From positions 6,775,746 to 6,839,745 of the forward strand of contig CM055098.1 of the NCBI GenBank assembly GCA_029204225.1: a stretch of 64,000 nucleotides of DNA. The letters are read 5' to 3'. Below, piece by piece: positions 22,151 to 34,648 of the stretch. The stretch's first letter is position 1. The number at the start of each line of letters is the position of its first letter. The translations under genes were made by a program, and so were the position numbers. A model generated the notes under the pieces. The model did not search any database, was not told the origin of the DNA, and worked only from the letters and a program-made list of their open reading frames with translations. The DNA comes from Diphasiastrum complanatum. Its lineage: Eukaryota > Streptophyta > Lycopodiopsida > Lycopodiales > Lycopodiaceae.

Positions 22151-22797
22151 CCCCTTCATCCGAATGAGGTCATGAGGGCCAAAAACAGCCGTATTAAAAT
22201 AACAATGCTCACACACAGAATTACCAACAAAGGAAAGATCTACACTAGATATGCTAGAGTTACCTGGCGTCTTAAAAGATGCCCCTTTAGCTTTTCGTTT
22301 CTTTGGACATTCCTTCGCGACATGACCTGGTTCCATGCAATTAAAGCACAGATTGTCACTTCGGCTTTCATGAAGGTTTCCTAGTCCAAGGTAGATCTTT
22401 TCTTCGATTTCCATGAACCTGAAGCCCCTTCCCTTGCCTTATCTTTCGATTTCTTTGGAAAGAAAGGCCTCTTACCCTTTACGTCGTGCGACACCAGTCT
22501 CAGGCTTAGCCATTGTACGAGTATCATCGTAGATTCTGGCAAAGCAAACAACATCCTCGAGGGTAAGAGGCTGGTTCCTCCTGACCTCTAGCTGGTAGTC
22601 TCTTGGCAACCCCAGTATGAAATGCAACTTTATTAGCAAAGGATCTATTCTAGTTGCAAAACGAGAATAGACTTCTTGAAATTCTTGCAAATACTGATCC
22701 AGGGGTGGTTCCCCATATGGATCGTTGCATACTAACGGTAAAATTCAAAATCATCTAGAATAGGAAAGAAGGCTGCCTTAAAGGCCTTACAAAAGTC
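22136..22797 (-). pseudogene. Gypsy capsid C-terminus and zinc knuckle
   Basis: Capsid part: FCKAFKAAFFPILDDFEFY, a stop where the other copy has Gln, EFQEVYSRFATRIDPLLIKL and RRNQPLTLEDVVCFARIYDD. Nucleocapsid: CFNCMEPGHVAKECPKKRK, a complete CX2CX4HX4C knuckle. There are frame breaks near 22440. Confidence 0.85.
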
Positions 22798-23187
22798 TTT
22801 AACTCTCAAAACATATGAATGACCACTCTCTCCCTTGGCTTGAAAGCATTGAAGGATTTGGTTCTTCAATGATAACAACCTTGAACTATTTTTAGATTCA
22901 TATATTTTTTGAAGAGTTTCCCATGCTTCTTGAGTTGAGGTGCAAGCACCTAGCTCTTTAAGAAACTCATTTGCTACATTCATTTTTATACAATGGAGGG
23001 AAATCTTGCACCTCTTCTTGTATCTTCTTGTAGCTTCTTGAGGATGGGCTCATCCTCTTTCACCACGCACAATATCCATTAGATCTTGTAAAACAAGAAT
23101 TGATTCCATTCTTAGCTTCCAAATAGAATAATTAGAAGCATTCAATCTATCATTTGGATCCAAGAGATATGCATTTTTGGAAGCCAT
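22798..23187 (-). pseudogene. Copia gag N-terminus
   Basis: Start ATG at 23187. Reads LLDPNDRLNASNYSIWKLRM then ESILVLQDLMDIV, a frame break near 23040, and IKMNVANEFLKELGACTSTQ, EAWETLQKIYESKNSSRLLS, the UBN2-type capsid of copia elements. The gag at 59061 is a relative (MAS...NDRLSSSNYSTWNVRM). The frame continues through the gypsy junction for a few residues to 22732. Confidence 0.88.
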
Positions 23188-23887
23188 CTCTCTCTAATCA
23201 AGAGCTTGATCACAAAAAATGGATGCAAAATAGAAATGATTGAAAGACTAGCTATCTCACTGCCTAGGGACTTGAGAATGCTCAAACTTGACTTCTCAAT
23301 AAGATCCTACTTGAGCTTAAGCCAAATCAAATCTATTTAAGACAACAAGAATGGAAACTAGCTTGAATTGGAATGAAAAATGGATCTAGAATTGCCTCCT
23401 TCTTGATCTCGACTTCACAAGGTGCTTGGATTCACCTAACCTGAATCAATACGAGTCAAATGCACATAAATGTCTCTTCAAATCATCCCTACAAGATCAG
23501 GTTGAATCACTATGCAATAATAAATCCAAACTATTTCTCCAAAACAAGCAAAATTGAACACAATCTTAGCTAGAATTACATTCTATGATGAGTACTTGTC
23601 AAAACCTTTGGGCTGACTCCAAAATTGACTTTTAAACCTCAATAAGCCTAAGAACGACCTATTACAGTACCAAGAATGATGATCTACCTTCCTATTGAAT
23701 GATTGAAAACTATTCTTTGTGATTGACTCCGCCAATCGAGTAGCATCAAAACGAAGAAAGCACAAAATACTTGCTATTTTGATCCAATTATAAGAGATGA
23801 CCTCAACTCGGATTTTGAAGCTAAAAACCTTGTAAATCAAAGCCATTAAATCCCTCTTCACTCAAGTACATAAAAAATTGAAGGTAC
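23188..23887 (-). other. Copia leader, proximal part
   Basis: Untranslated sequence between the solo LTR and the gag ATG. No gene is seen. Confidence 0.5.
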
Positions 23888-24503
23888 TGTTAAAAATGCG
23901 GCAAAAAGACTCCAGTAAACTTGTGAAACGATGGAGGAAGCACCTTGAATAGATCCAATACCAAAAACACCATCCAATTTAATGTTTACTAGTTTGGCTT
24001 TAACTCCACTATAAGGCTCCAATTCTTGCAATTCCCTTCACACGTGTGAGTGTACGGCCTGCCACAGACAGAGGACAATACCTCAACTCCCTAATCAATC
24101 CCACAAATGCAAAGAACCAAATGCAAATGGCAAATATCAAGCATAGAGATCACCGACAACCATGATAGAAGGAAAACCAAATTTTTACTCATTAATTGAT
24201 GGAGAAACCATCATATATTTATACAAAAGTAGCTCGGATCTGAGCATTTTAGGGCTTCTCTGAACTCATCATAACCTAACCCTAACATCCAACCTAATTA
24301 AAACAATGTAAAACTTGCTATTTTTGGCTCCTCTTTTTCTCTAACCTATATATGTACATTTTGCATTTCAAAGGTGTCATCACAAAATAGGATGTGGAAT
24401 AAACTTCTTGAAAAGCATCCTATGCTATTTGGCACGTGGTGACATGGCCAAATTGCCAATTATTGACTAGAATTGGTCCAAACTAGCTTGTGAAATTTTA
24501 ACA
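23888..24503 (-). repeat. Solo LTR of the same copia family
   Basis: TGTTAAAA...TTTTAACA ends over 616 bp, related to the LTR at 24612-25277. Flanks are GGTAC (23883-23887) and TGTAC (24504-24508), a 4/5 target duplication. There is no PBS beside it, so it looks like a solo LTR that landed in the leader of the older element. Contains CACACGTGTG at 24039-24048. Confidence 0.7.
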
Positions 24504-24598
24504 TGTACAAATCATAGATTGTGTCTAGATGGCAATCAATGCTTGAATTGCATCAAAAACTATGATCCTAGCATGATTTATAGCTCATTTCTTGGAAT

Positions 24599-24611
24599 GG
24601 CTCTGATACCA
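24599..24611 (-). other. PBS, initiator tRNA-Met
   Basis: GGCTCTGATACCA on the plus strand is the complement of TGGTATCAGAGCC and abuts the LTR at 24612. Confidence 0.85.
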
Positions 24612-25277
24612 TGTTAAAAAAATGCAGCAAAATGACTCCAATAGATCTTAGAAATGATGGAGAAAGCACTTAATGAAGATCTAATCAAGATCCTATAGCT
24701 AGAACATAAATCAATACATGGATTTCTAGCTTATCTTGGCTTGAACTTCACAAATTTGGCTCCAAAATCATGCAAAGAGGCGCACACATGTGAAAGTATG
24801 GCCTGTGTACTGTACCAGTACCTTCAAACTCTTCTAATGATTACAAAAATCCATATGCCAATAGCAATTATCACTCAAATGATAGACAAAGATTATTCAT
24901 GAAGGAAGATCTCAATTTTACTCATTATTGGATGGCAAATCCATCACATATTTATACATGATTGCCTCGAATATGAGCATTTAGGGCTTTCTCTTATCCA
25001 TCCAAGACCTGACCCTAATGTCTAACCTATTAGGTCATAAGATCCACCCTAATTGGGGGTCGAGATCTTGAGATCCAAAACAATGTAAAACTTGCTACTT
25101 TTAGCTCCTAGAATCTCTCTAGCCTATCTATGCACATTTTGGCCTCACTCCAAAGCTAAGTTAGGGATTTGACTTAGAAAAAAATATCCTATGTTTTTGG
25201 CACATGTGACATCCCACAATATGGCCTCAATGCAATTTACAAGTGGAAGTTTCAAACTAGCTTGTGTGATTTTGACA
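24612..25277 (-). repeat. Copia 5' LTR
   Basis: The plus-strand view runs TGTTAAAAAAATGC to GATTTTGACA, 666 bp. The outer end is slightly mutated (TGACA for TAACA). It matches the truncated LTR at 17605-17783. Confidence 0.8.
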
Positions 25278-26700
25278 TGTGGAGCACATCCAATTTTTCA
25301 TGTAAGCAAGATGGTAACCTAGTCGAGAGCCTTTACACTATCAAGGCAAAGTACACTAAACAATGGGAGCAAGTACTAGCTAAGAAGACATATGTCATTG
25401 TGGAACGACATTCAAGAAGAGTATTTAATAGTCTTGAATACTAGATTAGAGACAAACGTGATTTAGGAATGGTGTTGTCCAAGAGAATCTAGTAAATTGC
25501 ATCGTAAGTAGGTAATTGAAAATTTTGTTTTGTCGAAATATGACATAGCTTACATAGAGCCATGTGATCTTAGACAATTCCTCCAAGAGCCATTGCTAGG
25601 GCATGTTCAATAGCCCCGCGTGCAAAGACAATGTATCTTTTTTTAGCTAAATTTATTCACCCTTGATGGCATTGACTTTTTAGCTCCAAATATACATCTA
25701 GTCTGATGATGGCCCACAAAGCATGAGAACATGGCTAATATTTATTTATATGCATGTAAGCTCTCAAGGCCATTAACACTATTCAAGCAATGTAAACTTT
25801 GGTTTTGGAGTTTAGACAAGATGTATTTGGGGACATGGGACATTTGTTTATTGTTGAACTTGTTTTGCTAGAACATTGCACTTTCAAAATTTCAATAAAC
25901 AATTTCCACTTCATATGTAAGATTTTGACACTAGACAGTGTTGGAAGTGTAACTTTCACATATGTTCCTAATGACACATTGCAACTTCGCAGGAGTTGTT
26001 CACAAGTGCTATTGTACTTGCGATTTATTGCATGATTTCTCTCATTATCTCTGATTTTTTCTTTTTTATTGTACTCTTTTGTATTAAATCTCCATGAGGG
26101 CCACTCATGTTTACTAGCCCTCATGCACGTTTCTAGCCCATGAGTTGTTTTTAGCGGTGCCAGCATTGTGATGAGAAAACACATTCCACACATGCACATG
26201 GTTCTTGAGATGATGTTTCCACAAGCATTAGAAGCTGTATTAATGTGCACGTCATTAACATTATGTAAACTATTTGAATTAGGATTTTGACATTTATGAG
26301 GAGTTGTATTTTATGACATGACATTTTGCAATGTCCACCTTGTTGAATGAAAGTAATACTAATCCATTCACCATATGTCTTCTTGACACAAGAAAAATAT
26401 AACATGTATTTATTAGTAAATAAAAGTACAATGATGAAGACACAAAAATGGCAATATCAACTTTATCAAAATCATTGGTATAGAAACTTGCTATTTGGTC
26501 TCTTATTTATAGATTTTTCTCTTTCTCTCTCTAGCCTCAAAAATCTCTACCTACCCTCTACCTCACTCACCTACTTACTTATTGGTCAACACCTGCTAGT
26601 CAACATAGTTCAAATATAGGTATGATGTACTAGCTCGATGTAGGCCACTTGTAGTAGCTTTATGTTTGTCTGCTTGTAGTAGCTTCATGTTTGTCCTTCT
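25278..26700. other. Non-coding spacer with LTR-like stretch
   Basis: No gene is supported. 26400-26640 has a pyrimidine-rich LTR-like look but no clear ends. 26740-26860 holds a roughly 60-bp tandem duplication (TCTACATTAAA-AACTT-CAATA...CTCC). Confidence 0.35.
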
Positions 26701-26859
26701 AAAAATAATTTTTTAATAGGGGTCTAAACTCAAGTTTTGGCCTATACAATTAGTTTTTTAATCTACATTAAATAACTTGCAATATTCTCCCCTATGTGGA
26801 TTCCTATACAATTAGTTTCTTAGATCTACATTAAACAACTTACAATACACTCCTTTCAT

Positions 26860-27160
26860 GTGGATCTAGAAATACTTGTATCTTTAGATTTAACTAAATG
26901 TTATTTCGTGTGTTTGTTCTTTGCCAGTGCCTTGGTAAAAATATCGATTGTCATGAATTATGTTATGCAATGTTCGAACTCGACCTCCTTTATCAATTTT
27001 GTCTCTTACATAGTGGTACTTGATTTGGAAGTGCTTGCTTTTGGAATGGAACCTTGGGTTTAGGTTAAAAGCTATGCCACTTGTGCTAGCACAAAATGTA
27101 ATTGTTGAATATATATGTGGTAGATGGACGTTTGACAACAATTTGTCTTGTGCAAACTTT
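26860..27160 (-). pseudogene. Copia RNase H terminus
   Basis: The minus strand reads NPRFHSKSKHFQIKYHYVRD then KIDKGGRVRTLH, the 'NP-FH-RSKHI-I-YHF-RD' block closing copia RNase H. It is followed at lower coordinates by a purine-rich tract (TGAAAGGAG) and TGTATTG, a possible 3' LTR start. Confidence 0.6.
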
Positions 27161-29074
27161 ATTTGTGGTATGTTATTCTTGCATTGCTTCTAGAGATGTG
27201 TTTAGCTTGTACCAATAACAAAATAATTTTGTAACAGACCTCAAATTTAGTTCTAAGATGTATACAATGCATCCAAAGTAACAAATGATGGGATCTTTAT
27301 CTTAGTGTTATGACTTCCAACTGTTATAATAGGCTACACCCATAATGTTTTGGTATTTCCAAGATCAATTTCTTCAGTTAAAAAATACTATTCCTTGGTA
27401 TTTATCTAGGATTGTGTCCCATCTTAGAAGGTCCATGTGCAAGTTCAAGCGAAATATTTTTGACTTCTATTCTTCACTTTGATTGCTCTAAAAGTTGCTA
27501 CATCCAAGAAATAAATATTAATTGTACTGAGCATTTATGTTTTTGACTTGATAAATATCAATTTATAAGAGTGTGGTGTATTTTTTTTGTCAAGTCAATT
27601 GAAAAGTCTTTGAAATATGCAATATCAATTCTTTCAGATCATTCCTCAATATATTTGCACTCAATTTTTAACTTTTGTCTTAAAACTGTTAAATTAAAGG
27701 ATTTATATACATCAATAAACAATTAGCTATTGAATTTATTGATATCTTTAGTATATTATCGCTTGAAGCAATGATTGAGCGAAATTTATTTCACCACCTA
27801 ATTATGAAGTAATTCAAAATTTTAGATAACATATATATATTTTCATTGACAGTAGATGAAAAAAGTGTTCTTGGCATGGTTCAATAAGTATTGTATTGTC
27901 AAGAAGGAAAATTGTGCTGATTATGAGCATGATGGAAAGGAAACAACAATGTCCTATCTTTGCTCTTTAAAACATGATCATCACATCATCATCATGCATT
28001 TTTTTTTAAACACTTGCATCTCATACTATTTGTTAGGTTATTTCAAAGTCTTGCCAATGCTTTGTCGAGTATCCAAATGTTTTTTTTTGTAACAACATAT
28101 TCTGCGATGCTTCCCTCTTCTCGACAAAATCTTCTAAGTTTTGAATGTATATTCAAATGAGTACATACATTGTAACCTAACTAGATCCCATAGATTTTTT
28201 TGTTTTTTAGCATCAATAAAAAAATTGAATATAATACCATAAAAGTAGTTGAAAACCATGTTTTTGAAGGAACATAGGATATTTGCAACTTCATTATAAA
28301 GTCATCATAACTTTTTGGATCATTAGTTTTGGCATAGAGAAATATTTTTGTAAAGAAATATGCTATTCATATGAATTTGTTGCCACCATTTTATGCTTTT
28401 CAATATTCGATCTTTGATTACAATTGAAAAATACAAATTTGTTTCAATAATGTTTTATGAATTTGAAGGGTGTAATTTATAATAACACATAATTTTCATT
28501 AGGTCTTTGTTGCCTTGTCTAATGTTTGGATGAATGCCAATCTATCTTATAATCTTTGTCATTTTGTGTTATTTTCACCAATTCTCAATAGTCTTCAATA
28601 CGTTTTCTTCGATATTCTTCATGTGCATAACAGCAGATTTGACAGAATCTAGCTTGATCATTTTGCAATTTCATGTACATAGTGAAATCTCACATGTGTG
28701 GAGCATGTTCCCACATGTGGAGGTAGTCATAATCACTTTAGTTCATTTATGAATAGTCAATAGGCCTTAATCTTGAGGTTTGGGGGTCCTCTATTAAAAC
28801 CACTCATTGTACACTTGTAATTAAGTGATTAGGCCAATTTTAGACTTGGATTAGATCATGATAGTGTAGGTTGCTTACACTTGGATTGATGATAGAGGGC
28901 TAGTGACATTGCACGTCATAATCTTATTTGTCAATATGGACCAATAATAGTGAAAAATGCATCTAAATGGTCCAATGAATGTAAGAGGTGACATGTAAGT
29001 GGTCGAATCAAAGTAAGGTGATTCTATAGAGGTCCAATCATTGAGCACCATTGTCACACTCTTGGAGCTGGAGT

Positions 29075-29080
<6 letters not shown>
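27161..29080. other. AT-rich non-coding region
   Basis: No gene is supported. A short LTR-like piece (CACATGTGTGGAGCATGTTC, near 28690) resembles the 51-kb repeat. Confidence 0.4.

Positions 29081-29140
<60 letters not shown>
29081..29140. repeat. (GA)30 microsatellite
   Basis: Uninterrupted GA run of 60 bp. Confidence 0.98.
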
Positions 29141-29142
<2 letters not shown>

Positions 29143-31440
29143 CTACATTGAGGTTTTTGAGAGATCTCGAGTCTACACAGAATTTTTCATAGATTCTCTC
29201 TCTACTCGAGAGCCACATGTTTACAAGAAGAGTGAATCGCCTCCTAAAATTCAATCCATATTCAAAAGACTGTCTTTTTTTTTCCAACAAGTGAATTGTA
29301 TTTTGGAACATCTTAAATAATTTATTCTCATGTAAATTTCCTTTGTAATATATTATATCTAGATCATAGTTGCATTGTGATTATGGAAACACATTTTGAA
29401 ACGTAGGCAAAAACATGTTTTTGGATTTTGGTCACGTTTCTCAGAACGTGTTTTTTTTTTGTGGGCAATATGGGTATCAGATGAAAGCTCTAATTAAGAC
29501 CATTACATCTGTATAGTTTGCTAAATGTTTCGGGTACATGATGGTCTAGTTTAGGTGCATTAACTCCCAGGTTCTCTCTCTAACCACAAACCAAAAAACC
29601 GAATTGAAATCATAAAGAACCATACTGAATCATGACACTATTGTGAATAAGATCATCATAGAGTAGGACCATAGGGTCAGGTGACCACCTACATGCAGTA
29701 TTAGCATGTGTGTTGCATTCTAGTATGGGAGAGAATGTACATGCACTGTGCTATTGCGGATTCGGTGCATGGGTAAGTGGGATAGGCTCTACGCTCTATA
29801 TATACCCTCACCCATGTCCATGAGGATCATTGGGAATCTTGCGCGGCCATTATGATGTCAAATTTTGAAGCGCTTCTCTATTGATTTGCCTATCTATTGG
29901 ATTGCTCGGGGGCTAGATTGATAGTTGATCTAGGATTGGTTGGGACGGTGTTGTATGAGTTTTGGGGACGTCGTCTCTCACCTAGTCTTTGAAATGCTTA
30001 TGGTTCTAACATTCAAAATCCTTCTCAATCAATCATTGTATCAAAATAAAAATTTTCAATCCACCCAAGTGACAATTGTTCTTTGATTGGACCAATCATT
30101 TACATATTGAACATTTGAGACCAAGTCTTGTTTGCTCAAAAAAATGTTTATCATTAATGCAAGTATACAAGGTCATTTATATTCTATGTTTTGACATTTG
30201 CATGTTCAACATTCGTACTAACGTTCACATTTTAACCATTCCAAATTTGGAAAACATAATCATCAATGTTGAGGAATTGTCATCTGAACACTTAAAAGAT
30301 TGTGAAGCACTAAAAAACTTTCACCTACTTGCAATATGCGTATATTGGACTTTCCAAGTCAATTGATAGATCATTTTTGTTATTTTTTTGGTTGCAATAA
30401 TTGCTCATATTAATAGAAATTTATTGCAAGTGATTGATGAACCAAAGAAGCATTTGCATAGTGTCTCAACGTTTGATTAATCTAGTTCATAGTTGCAGCG
30501 AAACGCGTTTCTAAAATAGCGTTTTTGAACCCGAAACGTGCTAAAAAAAAACCAGAACATATAATTTTTTTGCCCACTCCTCGCGGTCAGAAACGCACCA
30601 GTTGTGGAGACGGCAAATTTTTTTACAGTGGGCTATCGGAGCTTCGCGTGTAGGTAGAGGCAGGGGGACTCATAATAACTCATAATGGCTGTGACTTACC
30701 ATCAATACATATAAGCTACAATATCAATAGATGATGATACCTTGTAGACTCGTCCAACTAACTCAGAAGTAACGCTCCTGATTTAGTTAGCTGTACCAGA
30801 TTTAGAAATATTGGAATGTTCGGGTGTTTGCCCAATTCCAAAACACCCCATTCAATTTGATTCTAAATCTCTCCAAAGTTGATAAGTAATTCAAATCCAG
30901 ACATCTTATTAACTTGTGAGTGATTGTCATCAAACAATTCTCAACAATATGCCTATGGTTTTTGACTAGTTTATGCATGGCAATAAATTCAGTCCAATGA
31001 ACACAGTGAATCCACAAGATTAAGAACTTGTGCAAAGAAAACTTGATCCCACTATGATTCACTACATAACACATCACCACAGATCTTACCCAATCTATAT
31101 ATATATTATATTTATCTCAATTGGAGATAAATTCAAAAGAATATATTGTTGAGAGAAATTTTTTTACCTTGCATCAACTTCCCACGGATCCTAGTTCTCA
31201 CTAAGATCAAGTTGATAAGGAACTAATCTTGATAAACTCTTTCTTGTAATAGAATCCACTAGTCATGATACCAATCAATTGGATTCGTAATCAGTGACCT
31301 TCTATTTGTACAAGAATGGTTTCTAAAAAATCCTTCTTACATTTTCTAATTGGATTCATTCTAACAATCCTCAGAAGATTCCAACAATATCCAAAAATAT
31401 TCTATTTATTCCGATTCTAAAACAGGTCCTTCATCTATAC
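29141..31440. other. Non-coding region with repeated TCATAGTTGCA/GAAACG motif
   Basis: No gene is supported. TCATAGTTGCA followed by GAAACG-rich sequence occurs near 29368 and again near 30487; the latter has a perfect palindrome GAAACGCGTTTC. The two copies may be pieces of one repeat family about 1.1 kb apart. Confidence 0.4.
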
Positions 31441-31442
31441 AT

Positions 31443-31617
31443 GTTACGAATTTCGCCCGAAATCAATGTTATGGATGTTTTTTTTTTCGGTAATTGTTCC
31501 ATCACCCTACTTCTCTTCCTTTTATTAGGAAACTCCACAAGTTTCCAATATATGTCATATCACATGAGATACGGCCTAGGAGAAGTCTTAAAGAAAATCT
31601 CAAAAACGGGAAAATTC

Positions 31618-31620
<3 letters not shown>
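31443..31620 (+). repeat. Direct repeat X, copy 1
   Basis: About 180 bp containing a T-run and CGGTAATTGTTCCATCACCC, ending in a GA array. Nearly identical to 32436-32616. Confidence 0.85.

Positions 31621-31706
<86 letters not shown>
31621..31706. repeat. (AG)43 microsatellite
   Basis: Uninterrupted run of 86 bp between repeats X and Y. Confidence 0.98.
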
Positions 31707-31707
<1 letters not shown>

Positions 31708-31826
31708 ATAGAAGCAAGGGACATAACATGAGACAATGAAATAGGAGAAAAGGAGGATACATCATGTTGTAAAGGCCCTCGTAAACCTTCAATGCAAAGC
31801 CCATAAATGCCTCCTAACAACACAGC
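31707..31826 (+). repeat. Direct repeat Y, copy 1
   Basis: About 120 bp starting CATAGAAGCAAGGGACATAA. Nearly identical to 34649-34768. Confidence 0.85.
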
Positions 31827-32435
31827 TTGAAAAACATCCTTGAAAAAACATCAGCTTTGTAGATTTGAATATGATAGCAAAAAAATCAGCTTTGTATAGT
31901 TGAGCGTGACTGTGCAAACTGAATGAAATTGCAAACAACTGTATGCAACTTTTGAAGAGCAGTGAAAAATCAGAACATATCAGCGTATTCTACTTAGTCA
32001 GCACCATGATTTCATCGGCGGTCTTTTATTTGGCCTGAAAGTCTTGTAAATAAACATACCAAACCAAAACAAGAAAAACAAAAACAGAACAAGAACTGAA
32101 AATCTTGGAAAAGCATGGATCAATCATTGCTTACGTAAAACCAAGATTTTATTAACATGACAGAGGACCTTCAGTCTGCACATAACAAGAACGGAACAAT
32201 TTTTTACAAACTGTATAGATAGTCCACCTTCTCAACCGCTTGAATAATTTAGACATTTGATCAATAGTTGTCTTCATCAGTGCCTTGAAAAGGTTTACAT
32301 AAGTATTGAACACACACACCACTAACTATGGCTTAAAAGCATACTAAGCACTACGGTAAGAGGTAAAACTTAGGATTTAGTAGTTAAAAGTCGAAAACAA
32401 TAATCAATTGCCAAAATCGGGCCATCACAATACAT

Positions 32436-32612
32436 ATTACAAATTTTGCCCGAAATCAATGTTATGGATGTTTTTTTTTTCGGTAATTGTTCCATCACCC
32501 TACTTCTCTTCCTTTTATTAGGAAACTCCACAAGTTTCCAATATATGTCATATCACATGAGATACGGCCTAAGAGAAGTCTTCAAGAAGATCTCAAATAA
32601 CATGAAAATTTG

Positions 32613-32652
<40 letters not shown>
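32436..32652 (+). repeat. Direct repeat X, copy 2, with (AG)n
   Basis: Second copy of repeat X, ending in a 36-bp AG run (32617-32652). Confidence 0.85.
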
Positions 32653-32657
<5 letters not shown>

Positions 32658-33250
32658 GCATGCAAGCATGGAGTCCATCAGCGCGACCCCATCCCGCCCA
32701 TTTGCAACGCCTCACTGTTGTCAACATCTCCAGGACACCCAGCTGTTACCTGCCACCATCTCACAAAATACAACCGCACGAGTTAGTTACGTGAGGAAGA
32801 CAAGTGTCATAGCTGAGCATCAGATGTTATCCATGTTTGAAACAAGATTCACTACTTTATCATCATGATTGCAATACGAGCGATATGTCCAATCTTCCCT
32901 ATCATGTATTTTATACTTAACAATACATTCTGCCCTTTAACGAAACCGTATCAGCACGGATGCCATACTAATCAGTATAAGGGTCAAAAGAATGTTTTAA
33001 GATCACATTAACATTCTACACGTAAGAAGCTGTTTTGCAATATACAAATAAAATGAGAGACATGACTTTAGTATCGGTGCTAGGTACTAGGACAGATCTG
33101 TGCCATGCTAGTAGTACCCAAGGACCTCCCACGAAAGTAGTTAGGAGTCCGAGCACCTATCCATGCCATACAAGCCCACTTTTAGTCACACTCTAACCAC
33201 GTATATAGCCCATCTTCAATAGCCGCTTTCAGTTTTATGAGCCCATATAT
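32653..33250. other. Non-coding spacer
   Basis: Nothing supported. Confidence 0.4.
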
Positions 33251-34030
33251 TGTCTTTAAAAACTTAGACCAATACATATCAGTTTTTGTTGAGAGTGTGG
33301 TAATCAATACAGTCATTTGGTGCCACCTTTTTCATCAACAAGGAGAACAAGAATACCAAAGTGACTATGACTAGAGATAATCAGATCTTATTTTAAAAAG
33401 GTTTGGACTTGATATTCAACCTCATGATAAGGATCATGGGAGAGAGTAGAAGAACCAAAAATTAGAGCAATATGTTGATTCACATCTCGTAATGGTGATA
33501 ATGACGTAGGCTCTACAAAACCTAAAAACTCATGTAAGAGAGTGTAGATCATCTAATAAACAGGTGCAGTTGTTGGAGTAGCATTATGTTGGAGCTCTTA
33601 GACACAAAGAAGAGTCACACAATGTGTTTTTGATAAACTACGTGTAAACTACTTCCCAGAGATAAGCTAGCAATCTTGGGAGAGGGATAAATCAATGTCT
33701 ATCAAGGTATGAGAGGTGTCAAGATCTATTGTTGTAGATCCAAAGCTATTGTGTTCAAGGAAGCAAACCAATTCATGCACAAGATAATGGCATACCACAT
33801 AATGGCAATGATGTAAAAGTTTATGTAACCTATAAATCTCCCAATCTAAAAAGGTAGTGCTACCAATAGCTAAGTGCTCAGAAATGTATGAGAACTAGCT
33901 ACCTCTATGCGTAATGGTTGAGGTGACAATATAGGAGTGATGCATATCTTGAGAAGCACATGAGAGCTGCTAAAAAAATGTGTGTTGCCAATATTTAGTA
34001 GTAGACTCTCTTTTAGAGAAATCTACTCGT
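33250..34030 (-). pseudogene. Ty3/gypsy protease-RT remnant
   Basis: On the minus strand an open piece reads LLHEFLGFVEPTSLSPLRDV then NQHIALIFGSSTLSHDPYHE, VEYQVQTFLK, and after a stop LVLLVDEKGGT. This is the linker and RT start of gypsy elements ('LPPLR-I-HHI-LIPG', 'VLLV-KKDGT'). An ill-defined protease-like stretch with IDLDTSHTLIDIDLSLSQDC lies at 33620-33720. No LTR was found. Repeats X and Y flank the region. Confidence 0.6.
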
Positions 34031-34059
34031 AAGGGAATCTGTCAAGGACCAAGCTTACT

Positions 34060-34125
34060 TGTCCATGTAGCATAGCCAAGCATGTAGCTTACTTGTCCAT
34101 GTAGCATAAGCCAACCATGTAGCCC
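34060..34125. repeat. Short tandem duplication (~35 bp x2)
   Basis: CTTACTTGTCCATGTAGCAT occurs twice in tandem. Confidence 0.8.
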
Positions 34126-34648
34126 ACTCTACAAAAGGAGTAGAATTTGGAGTATGAGATGGATCCTCTAAGATATCTTAGATATAAACATAAGAGTAGA
34201 AGTCCTCGAAGCCATCAGCATCACATAAATGTATAGTAGTGGCAATAGCAGGGTGCTTGACACACAAAATGATAAGGGATCTTACAAAAAAGCAAATAAA
34301 GATATTTTTTCAGCTATTGTGTTTTTTTTTCAACTATTTTGTTTTTCTTGAAGATCTGCATTGGTTGCTCATCAAAACATAACAGACAATGCCTCAATTG
34401 GAAAGACATTGGGTTATATATTAATAGGATAATCCACCAAATATATCTTGGTGAACAATAAAAGTTCTCATATAAAGTCCAAAATTGTAGTCCCTGATGG
34501 TGGACATCAACTGACAGAAGTAGGATGAGAAGATACAAAATTCAGCACTTGGGAGAGGGGCTAAAGATCTTGCGACAACATGTCTAGTTGCAAATGGTCT
34601 AGTAGGTCGAGAAATTAGAGTATAAGGCTCATTGTACTTATGTTGCGA

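Larger units (their letters stand above)
20288..22797 (-). mobile_element. Ty3/gypsy internal segment replacing copia gag-PR
   Basis: About 2.5 kb with high identity to the 10.78-12.70 kb part of the chromovirus: capsid from FCKAFKAAFFPILDDFEFY, complete zinc knuckle, protease, RT and RNase H through EYRKGTSNS. It has no LTR, no PBS and no target duplication at either end. The upstream junction joins copia gag (SYVLRVK) to gypsy gag (DFCKAFK) in an open frame. The downstream junction joins gypsy RNase H (AATAGTG) to copia protease (ACAAGTAAG), with only TG/GTG in common. It retains the zinc knuckle and protease that the full-length element lost. Confidence 0.85.
17605..25277 (-). mobile_element. 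Ty1/copia element with gypsy replacement segment (chimeric)
   Basis: Order on the minus strand: 5' LTR 25277-24612, PBS (24611-24599), leader, a solo LTR (24503-23888), gag ATG at 23187, copia gag to 22798, gypsy gag/NC/PR/RT/RNase H 22797-20288, copia protease and pre-integrase 20287-19844, degraded integrase, linker, RT with an inverted piece, RNase H 18489-17797, polypurine tract 17797-17784, and a truncated 3' LTR 17783-17605. The copia parts before and after the gypsy block are collinear and share orientation, as does the gypsy block, so this looks like one chimeric element, not two independent insertions. It is non-functional. Confidence 0.85.

Noticed and set aside
30076-30366. 96-aa plus-strand frame
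   Set aside because: No motif, no splice or promoter context, AT-rich background.
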